From contig JADJIB010000002.1 in assembly GCA_016707175.1 (NCBI GenBank), positions 248,001 to 312,000 of the forward strand: a stretch of 64,000 nucleotides of DNA, given 5' to 3'. Positions within the stretch are counted from its first letter, which is position 1. Every line of letters starts with the position of its first letter. Made by a program: the position numbers and the translations under genes. This DNA is from Candidatus Phosphoribacter hodrii. GTDB taxonomy: Bacteria > Actinomycetota > Actinomycetes > Actinomycetales > Dermatophilaceae. Below the pieces are notes generated by a model that saw only the letters and a program-made list of their open reading frames with translations, searched no databases and was not told the origin of the DNA. Below, one piece after another: positions 42,184 through 51,534 of this stretch.

Positions 42184-43545
42184 ATGCCTGCTTCCTTGCG
42201 GCGCCTTGACCCCCTCCTCGGGGATGCCGTCCTTCGCGACCCCGACATTGCCGCGACATATGCCGTCGACTCCTCCTACGGTGCGAGCGCCCCCGAGACC
42301 TTCACGGTGGTGCGGGCCCGCGACACCCAGGATGTCGTCGCCGTGCTGGAGGAGGCGCAGGCGCACGGCATACCCGTGGTCCCTCAGGGAGCCCGCACGT
42401 CGCTCACCGGAGCCTCCTGCGCGACCGAGGGCGCCATCGTCCTCAACGTGGAAGCCTTGCGGGGCATCGACATCGACCCCGTCGAGGGGCATGCCCGCGT
42501 CGGTCCCGGCGTCGTCAATGCCGACCTCAAGGCAGCGGTTCGCGAGGCGGGCCTCTTCTATCCGCCGGACCCGGCGTCAGCGGACACCTGCACGATCGGC
42601 GGCAACGTGGCCACCAACGCAGGCGGCCTGTGCTGCATCAAGTACGGCGTGACCGCCGACTACGTCAAGTCGTTGGAGATCGTCCTCCCCGGAGGCGAGC
42701 AGATCCGCACCGGGAAGCGCACGGCGAAGAGCACCGCCGGCTATGACCTCACCGGCCTGTTCGTCGGCTCGGAAGGCACCCTGGGCGTCGTCACGTCGGC
42801 GCTGGTGCGCCTGATCCCGGCGCCGGACCTCGCGCTCACTGCACTGGCGACCTTCGACTCGCTGGACGAGGCCGCCCGCGCAGTCCTCGCGCTCCGCGCC
42901 GATCGCCATCGACCGGCGCTGCTGGAGTTCCTCGATCGCGCCTCGATCGCGGCCATCCAGGCGATGAACGACTTCGGCTTCCCCTCGGGCTGCGAGGCGG
43001 CCCTGCTCGTGCAGTCCGACCGCCCGGGCCACGCCGCGGAGGACGTCGAGAGGTATGCCGCGACCCTCGCCGACCTGGGCGCGGCTGAGATCGCCGTCGC
43101 GGACAACGCCGCCGAGGCTGAACTCCTCATGAAGGGCCGGCGGATGCTCAACTACGCCCTGGAGGCCAAGGGCGGACGGCTGGCCGAGGACGCCTGTGTC
43201 CCTGTCGCCCGGCTGGGCGACTTTGTGCGGATCGGGCAGGAGATCAGCGAGCGCACCGGCGTGGAGATCACCCTGTCGGGGCACGGGGGTGACGGCAACC
43301 TGCACCCGTCCCTGTTCTTCGAACACGGCGATGTCGACGGTTGGCACCGCGCGGAGGCCGCCTTGGAGGAGTTGCTGCGTGCGGCTCTGGACCTCGGGGG
43401 AACCATCACCGGCGAGCACGGTGTGGGTGTGCAGAAGCGTCGATTCCTCGAGTGGGAGCTCGGTGCCGCCGAGGTCGCCCGCCAGCGGGCCGTCAAGGCC
43501 CTCTTCGACCCGTCCGGGATCATGAACCCGGGCAAGGTCTACTAG
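42184..43545 (+). CDS. FAD-linked oxidase, glycolate oxidase GlcD/D-lactate dehydrogenase type
   Basis: Flavoenzyme oxidising a 2-hydroxy acid such as glycolate or D-lactate. The 453 residues have the PCMH-type FAD domain (VPQGARTSLTGAS, TIGGNVATNAGGLCCIKYG, GLFVGSEGTLGVVT) and the C-terminal substrate domain with SGHGGDGNLHP and GEHGVGVQKR. No Fe-S partner (GlcF) or GlcE is next to it, so it is probably a stand-alone enzyme. It is divergent from the CoA transferase. Confidence 0.9.
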   Translation: MPASLRRLDPLLGDAVLRDPDIAATYAVDSSYGASAPETFTVVRARDTQDVVAVLEEAQAHGIPVVPQGARTSLTGASCATEGAIVLNVEALRGIDIDPVEGHARVGPGVVNADLKAAVREAGLFYPPDPASADTCTIGGNVATNAGGLCCIKYGVTADYVKSLEIVLPGGEQIRTGKRTAKSTAGYDLTGLFVGSEGTLGVVTSALVRLIPAPDLALTALATFDSLDEAARAVLALRADRHRPALLEFLDRASIAAIQAMNDFGFPSGCEAALLVQSDRPGHAAEDVERYAATLADLGAAEIAVADNAAEAELLMKGRRMLNYALEAKGGRLAEDACVPVARLGDFVRIGQEISERTGVEITLSGHGGDGNLHPSLFFEHGDVDGWHRAEAALEELLRAALDLGGTITGEHGVGVQKRRFLEWELGAAEVARQRAVKALFDPSGIMNPGKVY

Positions 43546-43593
43546 CCTCCGGGCGCTCGTCCTGGTGGCGGCGCGACTGACAGAATCGGGACC

Positions 43594-44127
43594 ATGCAGG
43601 AGATCGAGACCCGCAGCGGATGGCTCACCCGTGACCAGCTGCGCGACGCGCGGGAACGGTTGCCGATCCTCTACGTCAACCTGGTGCCGGTCCGGGTCGA
43701 CGAACGCAGCCAGGTCACCCAGATCGGGCTGCTGCTGCGCGCCAGCGAGACCGGCGAGATCCAACGGGAGCTCGTCTCGGGACGGGTGCTCTATCACGAG
43801 CGGCTGCGCGACGCCGTGCTGCGCCACATCGAGCGTGACCTCGGCCCGATGGCCTTGCCGCAGGTCCCGATCGCTCCGCAACCGTTCGCGGTCGCTGAGT
43901 ACTTCCCCACGCCCGGTGTGACGCCCTTCCACGACCCCCGCCAGCATGCCGTCGCGCTTGCCTACGTCGTCGTCCTCATGGGCGACTGTCAGCCCCAAGG
44001 CAACGCCCTGGACCTCGCCTGGCTCACCCCTGCCGAGGCCAGCGAGTTGGCTACCACGCCCGAGATGGTCGGCGGTCACGGGGTGCTGTTGCGCCAGGCG
44101 CTGGCTCACCTCGGCCATCCGATCTGA
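43594..44127 (+). CDS. NUDIX-like DUF4916 family protein
   Basis: 177 residues, actinobacterial family. The N-terminus MQEIETRSGWLTRDQLRDARERLPILYVNLVPVRVD (in part) and the middle (QIGLLLRAS, SGRVLYHERLRDAVLRHI) resemble NUDIX hydrolases. The canonical GX5EX7REUXEEXGU box is not present, so nucleoside-diphosphate hydrolysis should not be assumed. The DivIVA-domain gene begins 13 nt downstream. Confidence 0.7.
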   Translation: MQEIETRSGWLTRDQLRDARERLPILYVNLVPVRVDERSQVTQIGLLLRASETGEIQRELVSGRVLYHERLRDAVLRHIERDLGPMALPQVPIAPQPFAVAEYFPTPGVTPFHDPRQHAVALAYVVVLMGDCQPQGNALDLAWLTPAEASELATTPEMVGGHGVLLRQALAHLGHPI

Positions 44128-44140
44128 TCGTCGACCGCCC

Positions 44141-44515
44141 GTGACGAGCCAACCCGCTGCGCCCACTCCGCCCCCGTCGACCCCGTCGGCCGCGGACCTT
44201 GCGGCCCGGATCCGGGCAACGACCTTCCCCCGGATCAGGTACCACAAGGGTTACGACCGTTACGACGTCGACTGGTTGCTGCGCAAGGTCGCCACCGAGC
44301 TCGAACGCGGGGTCGCCAAGCCGCAACTGGCCGACGAACTCGCCAAAGCGGAGTTCAGCACCACCACCGTCCGCTCCGGTTACGACGAGCGGACCGTGGA
44401 CGACTTCGTCGACGAGGTGGTGGGCGCGTTGCGCGCCCTGCTCGGCCCGGTCCCACCGCAGCGGGCGAAGTCCACACCGCTCGCCCTCGTCCGGCGGCTG
44501 CTCAAACGCCCCTGA
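44141..44515 (+). CDS. DivIVA-domain protein
   Basis: 124 residues with a single DivI1A-type motif near the middle (FPRIRYHKGYDRYDVDWLLRKV), the part of DivIVA/Wag31 that binds curved membrane. A short helical tail (TVRSGYDERTVDDFVDEVV) follows. It is much shorter than Wag31 (about 260) and lacks its long coiled coil. The start is a GTG. The stop codon abuts the stop of the opposing GNAT gene (TGATCA). A polar or septal adaptor role is inference. Confidence 0.75.
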   Translation: MTSQPAAPTPPPSTPSAADLAARIRATTFPRIRYHKGYDRYDVDWLLRKVATELERGVAKPQLADELAKAEFSTTTVRSGYDERTVDDFVDEVVGALRALLGPVPPQRAKSTPLALVRRLLKRP

Positions 44516-44992
44516 TCACCGGCCGGACAGATCGAGCCGCAAGAGGTCGCTCGCCTCGCGGAAGCCGAGCGCGGCATACATCGGGCGGGACTCGTCGCTG
44601 GGATTGAGGACGAGGCGCACGAGACCTTCGCGTCGCGCCCAAGCGATGACCGCACCCATGAGGGTGCTCGCCACCCCACGTCGCCGGTATGCCGCGTCGA
44701 CCCACACCTGGGACACGTAACCCCACCGTGCGGTCGGCGCCCCCGGTGCGGGCATCCGCTCGAAGATGACGGTCGCGGCCATCCCGATGGGCTGCTCCCC
44801 CGCCCAGGCCAGCCAGGTGGCCCTCCGATCGGCCTCACGGACCCACCAGTCGGCCATCCGGTCCTCGAAGCCGGGATCCGAGGCGTCGGTGCGTTCGGCC
44901 ACCCAGCGCCGACGGCAGTCAGTGACCGCGGCGAGGTCGTCCGGCCCGGCCGGGCGGACGGCATACCCCTGCGTGTCGCCGGCCCAGCTCAC
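44516..44992 (-). CDS. GNAT family N-acetyltransferase
   Basis: 158 residues. The GNAT acetyl-CoA site is VSQVWVDAAYRRRGVASTLM, followed by LVLNPSDESRPMYAALGFREASD typical of the C-terminal strands. The GTG start overlaps the stop of the radical SAM gene by 4 nt (GTGA), so it is coupled to that gene. A longer frame lies upstream but is antisense-like sequence inside the radical SAM gene. The substrate is unknown. Confidence 0.88.
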   Translation of the reverse strand: MSWAGDTQGYAVRPAGPDDLAAVTDCRRRWVAERTDASDPGFEDRMADWWVREADRRATWLAWAGEQPIGMAATVIFERMPAPGAPTARWGYVSQVWVDAAYRRRGVASTLMGAVIAWARREGLVRLVLNPSDESRPMYAALGFREASDLLRLDLSGR

Positions 44993-46980
44993 GGTGAGGG
45001 TGCGAGCAACCGCGCGCGACCTGGGCTGAGCACCGCCAACGGCAGCAGCGTGCGACCGGTCGGACCCATCTCGATCTGGGTGCCCATCTCGGGGCAGACC
45101 CCACAGTCGAAGCACCCACTCCACCGGCAGTCGGCGACCTCGTGCTCCCCCAACGCGTCCTGCCAGTCGTCCCACAACCAGTCGCGGTCGAGGCCCGAGT
45201 CGATGTGGTCCCAGGGCAGGACTTCGATCCGGTCGCGCTCACGGGTGGTGAACCAGTCGACCGACACCGGCGAGTCGGCGAAGGCGGTCTCCGCGGCCCG
45301 CATCCAGCGCTCGTACGAGAAGTGTTCGCTCCACCCGTCGAATCGGCCGCCGTCGCGCCAGACGGCCTCGATGACGGCACCGACGCGGCGGTCACCCCGG
45401 GAGAGCAGGCCCTCGACGATGCCCGGCTGCCCGTCGTGGTAGCGGAAGCCGATCGCCGCGGCATACCGGCGGTCGGCGCGGATGGTGTCGCGCAGTAACT
45501 GCAGGCGGGCGTCGGTCGCTTCGGCACCGAGTTGCGCCGCCCATTGGAAGGGGGTGTGCGGCTTGGGCACGAACCCGCCGATCGACACCGTGCATCGGAC
45601 GTCGCGGCGCCCGCTCACCTGGCGACCGGTCTCGATGACCTGCTTGGCAAGCGAGGCGATCTGCAGTACGTCCTCGTCGGTCTCGGTCGGAAGCCCACAC
45701 ATGAAGTAGAGCTTCACCTGCCGCCAGCCCGACGCGAAGGCCGCCGCGACCGTGTTGACGAGGTCCTGCTCGGAGACCTGCTTGTTGATGACCTTGCGCA
45801 GCCGCTCCGAGCCGCCCTCGGGCGCGAAGGTGAGTCCCGACCGGCGCCCCCCGCGACTGAGCTCGTTGGCCAGGTCGATGTTGAAGGCGTCAACCCGGGT
45901 CGAGGGCAACGACAGGCCGGTCTGGGTGCCCTCGTAACGGTCGGCGAGCCCCTTGGTCACCTCAGCGATCTCGGAGTGGTCCGCCGACGAGAGGGACAGC
46001 AGCCCGACCTCTTCGAAGCCGGTCGCTGCGAGCCCCCGCTCCACCATCTCGCCGATGCCGGTGATCGACCGCTCGCGCACCGGGCGGGTGATCATTCCCG
46101 CCTGGCAGAACCGGCAGCCTCGGGTGCACCCCCGGAAGATCTCCACCGACATCCGCTCGTGGACCGTCTCGGCGAGCGGGACGAGCGGGGCCTTCGGGTA
46201 GGGCCACGCGTCCAGGTCAGTGACCGTGTGTTTGGAGACCCGCCACGGTATGCCGGTCAGCCCGGTCCGCGGCGCGACCCGGCGGATCCGTCCGTCGGGG
46301 AAGTAGTCCACCTCGTAGCAGGACGGGACGTAGGCGACACCCGAGCGCGCGATCCGCATGAGGAGTTCGTCGCGGCCTCCGGGGCTCCCCTGGGCCTTCC
46401 AGGCGGCCACGAGGTCGGTGATCTCCAGCACCGCCTGCTCCCCGTCACCGACGACGACCGCATCGACGAAGTCGGCGATCGGCTCGGGGTTGAACGACGC
46501 GTGGCCCCCGGCGATGACGATCGGGGTGCCGTCGCCGCGATCCTTGGAGTGCAGCGGGATGCCGGCCAGGTCGATGGCGGTGAGGAAGTTGGTGTAGCCC
46601 AACTCGGTGGAGAACGACACCCCGAACAGGTCGAAGTCGACCACGGCGCGATGGCCGTCGACGGTCAACTGGGGCACGCCGCTCTCCCGCAGCAGCGCCT
46701 CGAGGTCCGGCCACACGGCATACGTGCGCTCGGCCAGCACGTGGGGACGCTCGTTGAGGACTTCGTAGAGGATCATGACGCCCTGGTTGGGCAGCCCGAC
46801 CTCGTAGGCGTCGGGGTACATCAGCGCCCACCGGACGGTGAGTTCCTCGCCGCCCGGACCGTGGCCACCGCACTGCCAGTCCTTGACCTGCGAGTTCAAC
46901 TCGCCGCCGACATACTGGATCGGCTTCTGGACGCGGTCGAGCAGCGGCTCCAGGTCGGCGAAGCGGGACTGTCCAGGCAT
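44989..46980 (-). CDS. B12-binding-like radical SAM protein (TIGR03960 type)
   Basis: Predicted [4Fe-4S] radical SAM enzyme, 663 residues. A B12-binding-like Rossmann N-domain (MYPDAYEVGLPNQGVMILY, GVSFSTELGYTNFLTAID, IVIAGGHASFNPEP) precedes the SAM domain with FRGCTRGCRFCQAGM (CxxxCxxC). A TIM barrel with SLPSTRVDAF and LYFMCGLPTETDEDV follows. A C-terminal region has DWQDALGEHEVADCRWSGC and CGVCPEMG, with extra cysteines. In many bacteria this family neighbours a DUF2344 protein and RNase G/E, which are not here. The reaction is unknown. Confidence 0.85.
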   Translation of the reverse strand: MPGQSRFADLEPLLDRVQKPIQYVGGELNSQVKDWQCGGHGPGGEELTVRWALMYPDAYEVGLPNQGVMILYEVLNERPHVLAERTYAVWPDLEALLRESGVPQLTVDGHRAVVDFDLFGVSFSTELGYTNFLTAIDLAGIPLHSKDRGDGTPIVIAGGHASFNPEPIADFVDAVVVGDGEQAVLEITDLVAAWKAQGSPGGRDELLMRIARSGVAYVPSCYEVDYFPDGRIRRVAPRTGLTGIPWRVSKHTVTDLDAWPYPKAPLVPLAETVHERMSVEIFRGCTRGCRFCQAGMITRPVRERSITGIGEMVERGLAATGFEEVGLLSLSSADHSEIAEVTKGLADRYEGTQTGLSLPSTRVDAFNIDLANELSRGGRRSGLTFAPEGGSERLRKVINKQVSEQDLVNTVAAAFASGWRQVKLYFMCGLPTETDEDVLQIASLAKQVIETGRQVSGRRDVRCTVSIGGFVPKPHTPFQWAAQLGAEATDARLQLLRDTIRADRRYAAAIGFRYHDGQPGIVEGLLSRGDRRVGAVIEAVWRDGGRFDGWSEHFSYERWMRAAETAFADSPVSVDWFTTRERDRIEVLPWDHIDSGLDRDWLWDDWQDALGEHEVADCRWSGCFDCGVCPEMGTQIEMGPTGRTLLPLAVLSPGRARLLAPSP

Positions 46981-47007
46981 CCGTCGATCCTACCGGCGTC
47001 ATGCGCA

Positions 47008-47052
47008 GAGGGGCACGAACAGCGGCTGGGCCGGAATCTGTTCGTACCCCTC
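47008..47052. terminator. Hairpin between fadD and the radical SAM gene
   Basis: GAGGGGCACGAACAG (47008-47022) pairs with CTGTTCGTACCCCTC (47038-47052) with one mismatch and a 15-nt loop. It lies 33 nt past the fadD stop and 28 nt before the radical SAM start (both genes minus strand). It is probably the fadD terminator. Confidence 0.65.
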
Positions 47053-47084
47053 GTCACGGGTGATGCGCCCGTCGGGCGGACCTG

Positions 47085-48947
47085 TCAGTCGTAGAGAGCT
47101 TCCAGGTTGGCCTTGAACTTCTCGGCGACGTACTTGCGCTTGAGCTTGAGGCTGGGGGTGAGCTCGCCCTCGTCGATCGTCAGGTCGCGGTCCAGGACCG
47201 TGAACCGCTTGATCGTCTCCCAGCGGTTGAGGCCCTGGTTGAGGGTGTCGATGTAGCCCTGGAGCAACTCGCGCACCTCGGGGGTCTGACTGATCTCGGC
47301 ATAGGACTTGCCGGCCATCCGGTTGGCTGCGCCCCACGCGGTGATGGCGTCGGGGTCGAGGGTGATCAGCGCCGTGGCGTAGTTGCGACCATCGCCGAAG
47401 ACGAGGATCTGCGAGGCGTAGGGGCACTGCGCCTTGAAGGCCGCCTCGATCAACGAGGGAGCGATGTACTTGCCACCCGAGGTCTTGAACAGGTCCTTCT
47501 TGCGGTCGGTGATCTTGACGAAGCCGTTGGCGTCGATCTCGCCGATGTCACCGGTGCGGAAGTAGCCGTCCTCGTCGAAGACCTCTGCCGTGGCATCGGG
47601 ACGGTTGCGGTAGCCCCGCATGACGCCCGGACCCTTGACGAGGATCTCGCCGTCGGCGGCCAGTTTCACGTCGGTCGTCGGGATCGCCCAGCCGACCGTG
47701 CCGTAGTTGTACCCACCGAGGGACGGGCGGTTGACACAAGTGGCTGCCGAGGTCTCGGTCAGGCCGTATCCCTCGAGGATGATCAGGCCCACCGACCCGA
47801 ACCAGCGGGCGATCTCCGGGTTGAGCGCCGCCGAACCCGAGATGAAGAAGCGGACCCGTCCACCGAAGCGCTCACGGATCTTGGAGAGGACGAGCTTGTC
47901 GGCCACGGCATGTTGGATACCGAGCAGCGCTCCGGGCGCCTGGCCTTGCGCACGCAACTCCATCACCTGCTTGCCGACGTCGAGAGCCCAATCCATGAGC
48001 TGACGCTTGACGCCGGTCTCGGCCGCCACCGTGGCGGCAATCCGGGCGTAGGCCTTCTCGAAGATGCGAGGGGCGGCACCCATGAAGGTGGGCTTGATGA
48101 CGGCCAGGTTGTCGACGATCTTGTCGATCTTGCCGTCGATCGCGGTCGGGAAGCCCATCTGCAACGGCAGGGCGAGCAGGATCTTGCCGAACACGTGGGA
48201 CAGCGGCAGCCAGAGGAACTGCAAGTCGTTCTGGTCGAGGATCCCGATGGCGTGGACGGCCGCCGCTTCATAGACAATCGCGTCGTGGGTCAGCTCGGCG
48301 CCCTTGGGGCGCCCGGTCGTTCCCGAGGTGTAGATGATGACGGCCAGGTGGTCGGGCGCGATGAGATCGATCCGCTCGTCGACCATCGTCGGGCGGGCCT
48401 CACGGGCATCGCGGCCCAGCGCCTCGAGGTCGGCCAACGAGATCACCCAGTCGTCGCCCTCTTCGTCGCCACTGTGCGCCTCACCGTTGAAGACGATGAC
48501 CTTGACGACGTTGGGCATGTCGTGACGGTGCGTCCGCAGCTTCTCGACCTGGCCGTCGTCCTCGGCGAACACGAACCGCGACCCGGAGTCACCCAGGATG
48601 TAGGCGACATCCTCGGCCATCGTTGTGGGGTAGACCGTCGTCGTCGCACCGCCAGAACACATGACGCCGAGGTCGGCCAGGGCCCACTCGTAGCGCGTGG
48701 TCGAGGCGATCGCCACCCGGTCCTCGATGGTTAGGCCGAGCGACATCAGGCCAGCAGCCATGTCGTAAACGCGGTCGCGGGCGGCGCTCCACGTGACGCT
48801 CTGGAGATGGCCGTTGTGGAAGTACTGGAATGCTTCGCGGTTCCCCGAGCGGGACACCCGGTCACGGAAGAGAGCGGCGATGCTGCGGGCTCGTCCTTCC
48901 AGGATGTCGTGGTTGACGCGCTCGTCCACGGCTGACTTCATCGCCAC
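47085..48947 (-). CDS. Long-chain fatty acid-CoA ligase (FadD15-like)
   Basis: Activates fatty acids as acyl-CoA via an acyl-adenylate. The 620 residues show the AMP-binding P-loop IIYTSGTTGRPKGAEL, a FLPLSH-type motif read as WLPLSHVFGK, the GYGLTET motif, DGYFRTGDIGEID and KITDRKKDLFKTSGGKYI with the C-domain Lys expected downstream. The start is a GTG with AAGGAG 9 nt upstream. The enzyme could supply acyl-CoA to the WS/DGAT gene 20 kb away, but no linkage is implied. No GTATGCCG motif falls in the gene. Confidence 0.93.
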   Translation of the reverse strand: MAMKSAVDERVNHDILEGRARSIAALFRDRVSRSGNREAFQYFHNGHLQSVTWSAARDRVYDMAAGLMSLGLTIEDRVAIASTTRYEWALADLGVMCSGGATTTVYPTTMAEDVAYILGDSGSRFVFAEDDGQVEKLRTHRHDMPNVVKVIVFNGEAHSGDEEGDDWVISLADLEALGRDAREARPTMVDERIDLIAPDHLAVIIYTSGTTGRPKGAELTHDAIVYEAAAVHAIGILDQNDLQFLWLPLSHVFGKILLALPLQMGFPTAIDGKIDKIVDNLAVIKPTFMGAAPRIFEKAYARIAATVAAETGVKRQLMDWALDVGKQVMELRAQGQAPGALLGIQHAVADKLVLSKIRERFGGRVRFFISGSAALNPEIARWFGSVGLIILEGYGLTETSAATCVNRPSLGGYNYGTVGWAIPTTDVKLAADGEILVKGPGVMRGYRNRPDATAEVFDEDGYFRTGDIGEIDANGFVKITDRKKDLFKTSGGKYIAPSLIEAAFKAQCPYASQILVFGDGRNYATALITLDPDAITAWGAANRMAGKSYAEISQTPEVRELLQGYIDTLNQGLNRWETIKRFTVLDRDLTIDEGELTPSLKLKRKYVAEKFKANLEALYD

Positions 48948-49084
48948 GGGCTTTGACTCCTTTGTCGTTACTCTCGTCGTCGGCGGACGGTGCCTACTAG
49001 TCAGTAGATCGCCGTTGCTCGACCGCTCGTGCTACCCCCAACCGTATGCTGTCCCGGCTCCAGGCGGGAGCCCCAGGGTCTAAC

Positions 49085-49591
49085 TCACACCGTGTCGCGC
49101 TTGCGCCGGACATACAGTTGGCGGCGCACCCTGGCCACGAGGACCCCCGACATGTCGACAATGTCGTTCTCGAACCATTCGAGCACCTTTTGGCCGCCGG
49201 CCGCGGCCTGTCGGATCCGTTCCACCACAGCGGGATCCACCACGAACTCGGTGCGGACCTCGCCCGTGCCCGGGCGGACGAACTCGATCTCGGCCCGCTG
49301 GTCCCAGACGATGTAGTCACGGCCCAACTGGTTCATCACCAGCAGCATCCAGAACGGATCGGCCATCGAGGACAACGACCCGCCGAACTGGGTCCCCACG
49401 TAGTTGCGGTTCCAGGGCGTCAACTTCAGGCTGACGAGGGCCCGCGAGTAGTCGGGCTCGATGTGCAGGACCCGGATGCCGGCGAACCGATAGGGCGGCC
49501 AGACGTTCATCATGCGCCGCAGGCTCTCGGGGCGACCGAGCAACTCCTGCCAGGTGGGCAGCCGAAGGACGGGTAAGGAAGGACCAGCCAT
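49085..49591 (-). CDS. DUF4442 (hotdog-fold, thioesterase-like) protein
   Basis: 168 residues of the PaaI-like hotdog superfamily: RLTPWNRNYVGTQFGGSLSSMADPF-type sequence (as LKLTPWNRNYVGTQFGGSL), WDQRAEIEFVRPG and LVARVRRQLYVR. Such proteins usually hydrolyse acyl-CoA or bind it. The start is uncertain. The ATG at 49591 has only a G-run before it, and the frame stays open through Val-Pro-Pro-rich repeats upstream. It lies 64 nt past ribF in the same direction. Confidence 0.75.
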   Translation of the reverse strand: MAGPSLPVLRLPTWQELLGRPESLRRMMNVWPPYRFAGIRVLHIEPDYSRALVSLKLTPWNRNYVGTQFGGSLSSMADPFWMLLVMNQLGRDYIVWDQRAEIEFVRPGTGEVRTEFVVDPAVVERIRQAAAGGQKVLEWFENDIVDMSGVLVARVRRQLYVRRKRDTV

Positions 49592-49621
49592 CCCCCCAGC
49601 CTGCCATGGGCCGGCGGCCGG

Positions 49622-49666
49622 CACCTCAGCGGGCGGAACCCCAGCGGGCGGCACCTCAGGGGGCGG
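49622..49666. repeat. Three tandem 15-bp repeats at the ribF 3' end
   Basis: The units CACCTCAGCGGGCGG, AACCCCAGCGGGCGG and CACCTCAGGGGGCGG run head to tail from 49622 to 49666. The last one covers the ribF stop codon region. In the DUF4442 frame they encode a V-P-P-A-G/E pentapeptide repeat. This is a small minisatellite that may vary between strains. Confidence 0.7.
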
Positions 49667-50621
49667 GAACGCCCAACGTCTCGCGACACTCCTGGACATC
49701 GGCGTGCATCTGCACGACCAGCGGCTCGATGCCGTCGAACCGCAGCGTGGGGCGCAGCATCCGGACGAACTCGTAGGCGACCCGCTCGCCGTAAAGGTCG
49801 AGGTCAGTCCGGTCCAGGACGTACGCCTCGACCCGGCGGGAGGTCCCGTCGAAGGTCGGGTTCGTGCCGATCGAGATTGCCGCGGGCAGCACCCGGTCGG
49901 AGGCACCGAGGGGGCGGCCCAGGCGGGTGAGCCACCCGGCATACACCCCGTCTGCTGGGACGAGGCCCTCGATGGGGTCGCCGAGATTGGCTGTCGGGAA
50001 GCCGAGTTGGCGCCCGCGGTGGTCCCCGTGGACGACAACCCCGTCGACCCGCGGGGAGCGGCCAAGCAGCTCGCCTGCTGCGACGACGTCGCCGTCGGCG
50101 ACCAGAGCCCGGACGCGGGTCGAGGACCAGCGGCCCTCGTCACCGACATCGGCGATCGGGGCGACCTCGAAACCTCGGTCGGCACCCAACTCGATGAGGG
50201 TCTGGACGGTTCCGCTGTTGCGCACCCCGAAGCGGGTGTCGGCTCCGACGACGACGAGTTGCGCGTTCAAGGCGTCGACGAACACCGAGTCGACGAACTC
50301 CGCCGGTGTCTGGCCAGCGAATTCGCGGGTGAACTCCAGCACGAGCACCGCGTCCAGCCCCGTGGCGGACAGCAGGTCCAGCCGTTGGGCGAGCGAGGTG
50401 AGCTCGGCGGGTGCGCGATCGGGGAAGAGCACCGCGATCGGGTGCGGGTGGAAGGTGACCGCCACCGAGGTCAGGCCTCGGGAGGTCGCAGCGTCGACGA
50501 CAACGCCAAGGACCGCGCGATGGCCCCGGTGCACGCCGTCGAAATTGCCGAGGGTGACAACGCACGGGCCGATGCCCGAAGGCACCTCGTCGAGACCGTT
50601 CCAGACCTGCACGGAGGACAC
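49656..50621 (-). CDS. ribF: Bifunctional riboflavin kinase/FAD synthetase
   Basis: Converts riboflavin to FMN and FMN to FAD. The N-terminal adenylyltransferase domain has TLGNFDGVHRGH, FHPHP and WSSTRVRALVADGDV. The C-terminal kinase domain has GRQLGFPTANLG, DGVYAGW and GTNPTF. The GTG at 50621 is 1 nt after the truB stop with GAGGA 8 nt upstream, giving 321 residues. A second GTG 9 nt later (VQVWNGL) is an equally family-like start without a ribosome site. Part of the translation-linked operon ending the truB side. Confidence 0.94.
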   Translation of the reverse strand: MSSVQVWNGLDEVPSGIGPCVVTLGNFDGVHRGHRAVLGVVVDAATSRGLTSVAVTFHPHPIAVLFPDRAPAELTSLAQRLDLLSATGLDAVLVLEFTREFAGQTPAEFVDSVFVDALNAQLVVVGADTRFGVRNSGTVQTLIELGADRGFEVAPIADVGDEGRWSSTRVRALVADGDVVAAGELLGRSPRVDGVVVHGDHRGRQLGFPTANLGDPIEGLVPADGVYAGWLTRLGRPLGASDRVLPAAISIGTNPTFDGTSRRVEAYVLDRTDLDLYGERVAYEFVRMLRPTLRFDGIEPLVVQMHADVQECRETLGVPAP

Positions 50622-50622
50622 T

Positions 50623-51534
50623 CTAGGAGTCCTCGATGGGGAACACGACGCGCGTCCGCGCCCGAGGCTTGGTCTGATCAAGGACGGCAAGCAGGTGACC
50701 GTCGGGAGTGAACGCCGCAACGGCCTCCTCCGCGGGCCCGCTCGACGCCACCGGTTGGCCGAAACCGAGGGCTCGCGCCTCCGCCTCGGACAGGTCCCGA
50801 ACCGGCAGGGCGCGGCGGCCAGCGGCGGCCAACGACAGCAGAGGTATGCCGTCCGCCCCAGTCCCGCCCTCCCCTGACTTGGCGGACAACGCCTCCAGGT
50901 CGTGAGCCTCACCGATGGTGAAGCACCCCACCCGGGTGCGACGCAGGGCCACGAGGTGCCCTCCGACTCCGAGCGCCGTTCCCAGGTCTCTGGCGAGGGC
51001 TCGGACAAAGGTGCCGGACGACACGTCCACCTCGATGTCCACGTCGACCGTCGTCCCGGGGCGAACGTCGAGCACGTCGAACCGGCTGACGGTCACCGAG
51101 CGGGCCGCCAACTGGACGTCCTCGCCGGCTCGCACGCGGGCGTAGGCCCGCCGTCCGTCGACCTTGATCGCGCTCACCGCGGACGGCACCTGGCTGATCG
51201 CTCCCCTGAACGGGGCGACGGCCGCCTCGATCGCTTCCCTGGTGAGGTGTGCGGCTGACGTCGTCGACACCACCTCGCCCTCGGCATCGTCGGTGACCGT
51301 CGCGGCACCCAGCCGGATCGTCGCGGCATACCCCTTGTCGCAGCCGACGAGGAAGGTGAGCAGTTTGGTCCCGCGGCCGATGCCGAGCACCAGGACTCCG
51401 GTGGCCATCGGGTCGAGCGTGCCCGCGTGCCCGACGCGGCGGGTTCCCGCGAGGCGACGGACCCGAGCCACGACGTCGTGGCTGGTCCAGCCGGTGGGTT
51501 TGTCGACGATGAGCACCCCTTCGGGGGCGCTCAC
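50623..51534 (-). CDS. truB: tRNA pseudouridine(55) synthase TruB
   Basis: Makes pseudouridine 55 in the T-loop of tRNA. The 303 residues carry GVLIVDKPTGWTSHDVV, the catalytic motif GHAGTLDPMATGVL (Asp nucleophile) and CSSGT-type sequence read as VSSGTFVRALARDLG. A C-terminal PUA-like region follows. The start overlaps the rbfA stop by 4 nt. Confidence 0.96.
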   Translation of the reverse strand: MSAPEGVLIVDKPTGWTSHDVVARVRRLAGTRRVGHAGTLDPMATGVLVLGIGRGTKLLTFLVGCDKGYAATIRLGAATVTDDAEGEVVSTTSAAHLTREAIEAAVAPFRGAISQVPSAVSAIKVDGRRAYARVRAGEDVQLAARSVTVSRFDVLDVRPGTTVDVDIEVDVSSGTFVRALARDLGTALGVGGHLVALRRTRVGCFTIGEAHDLEALSAKSGEGGTGADGIPLLSLAAAGRRALPVRDLSEAEARALGFGQPVASSGPAEEAVAAFTPDGHLLAVLDQTKPRARTRVVFPIEDS

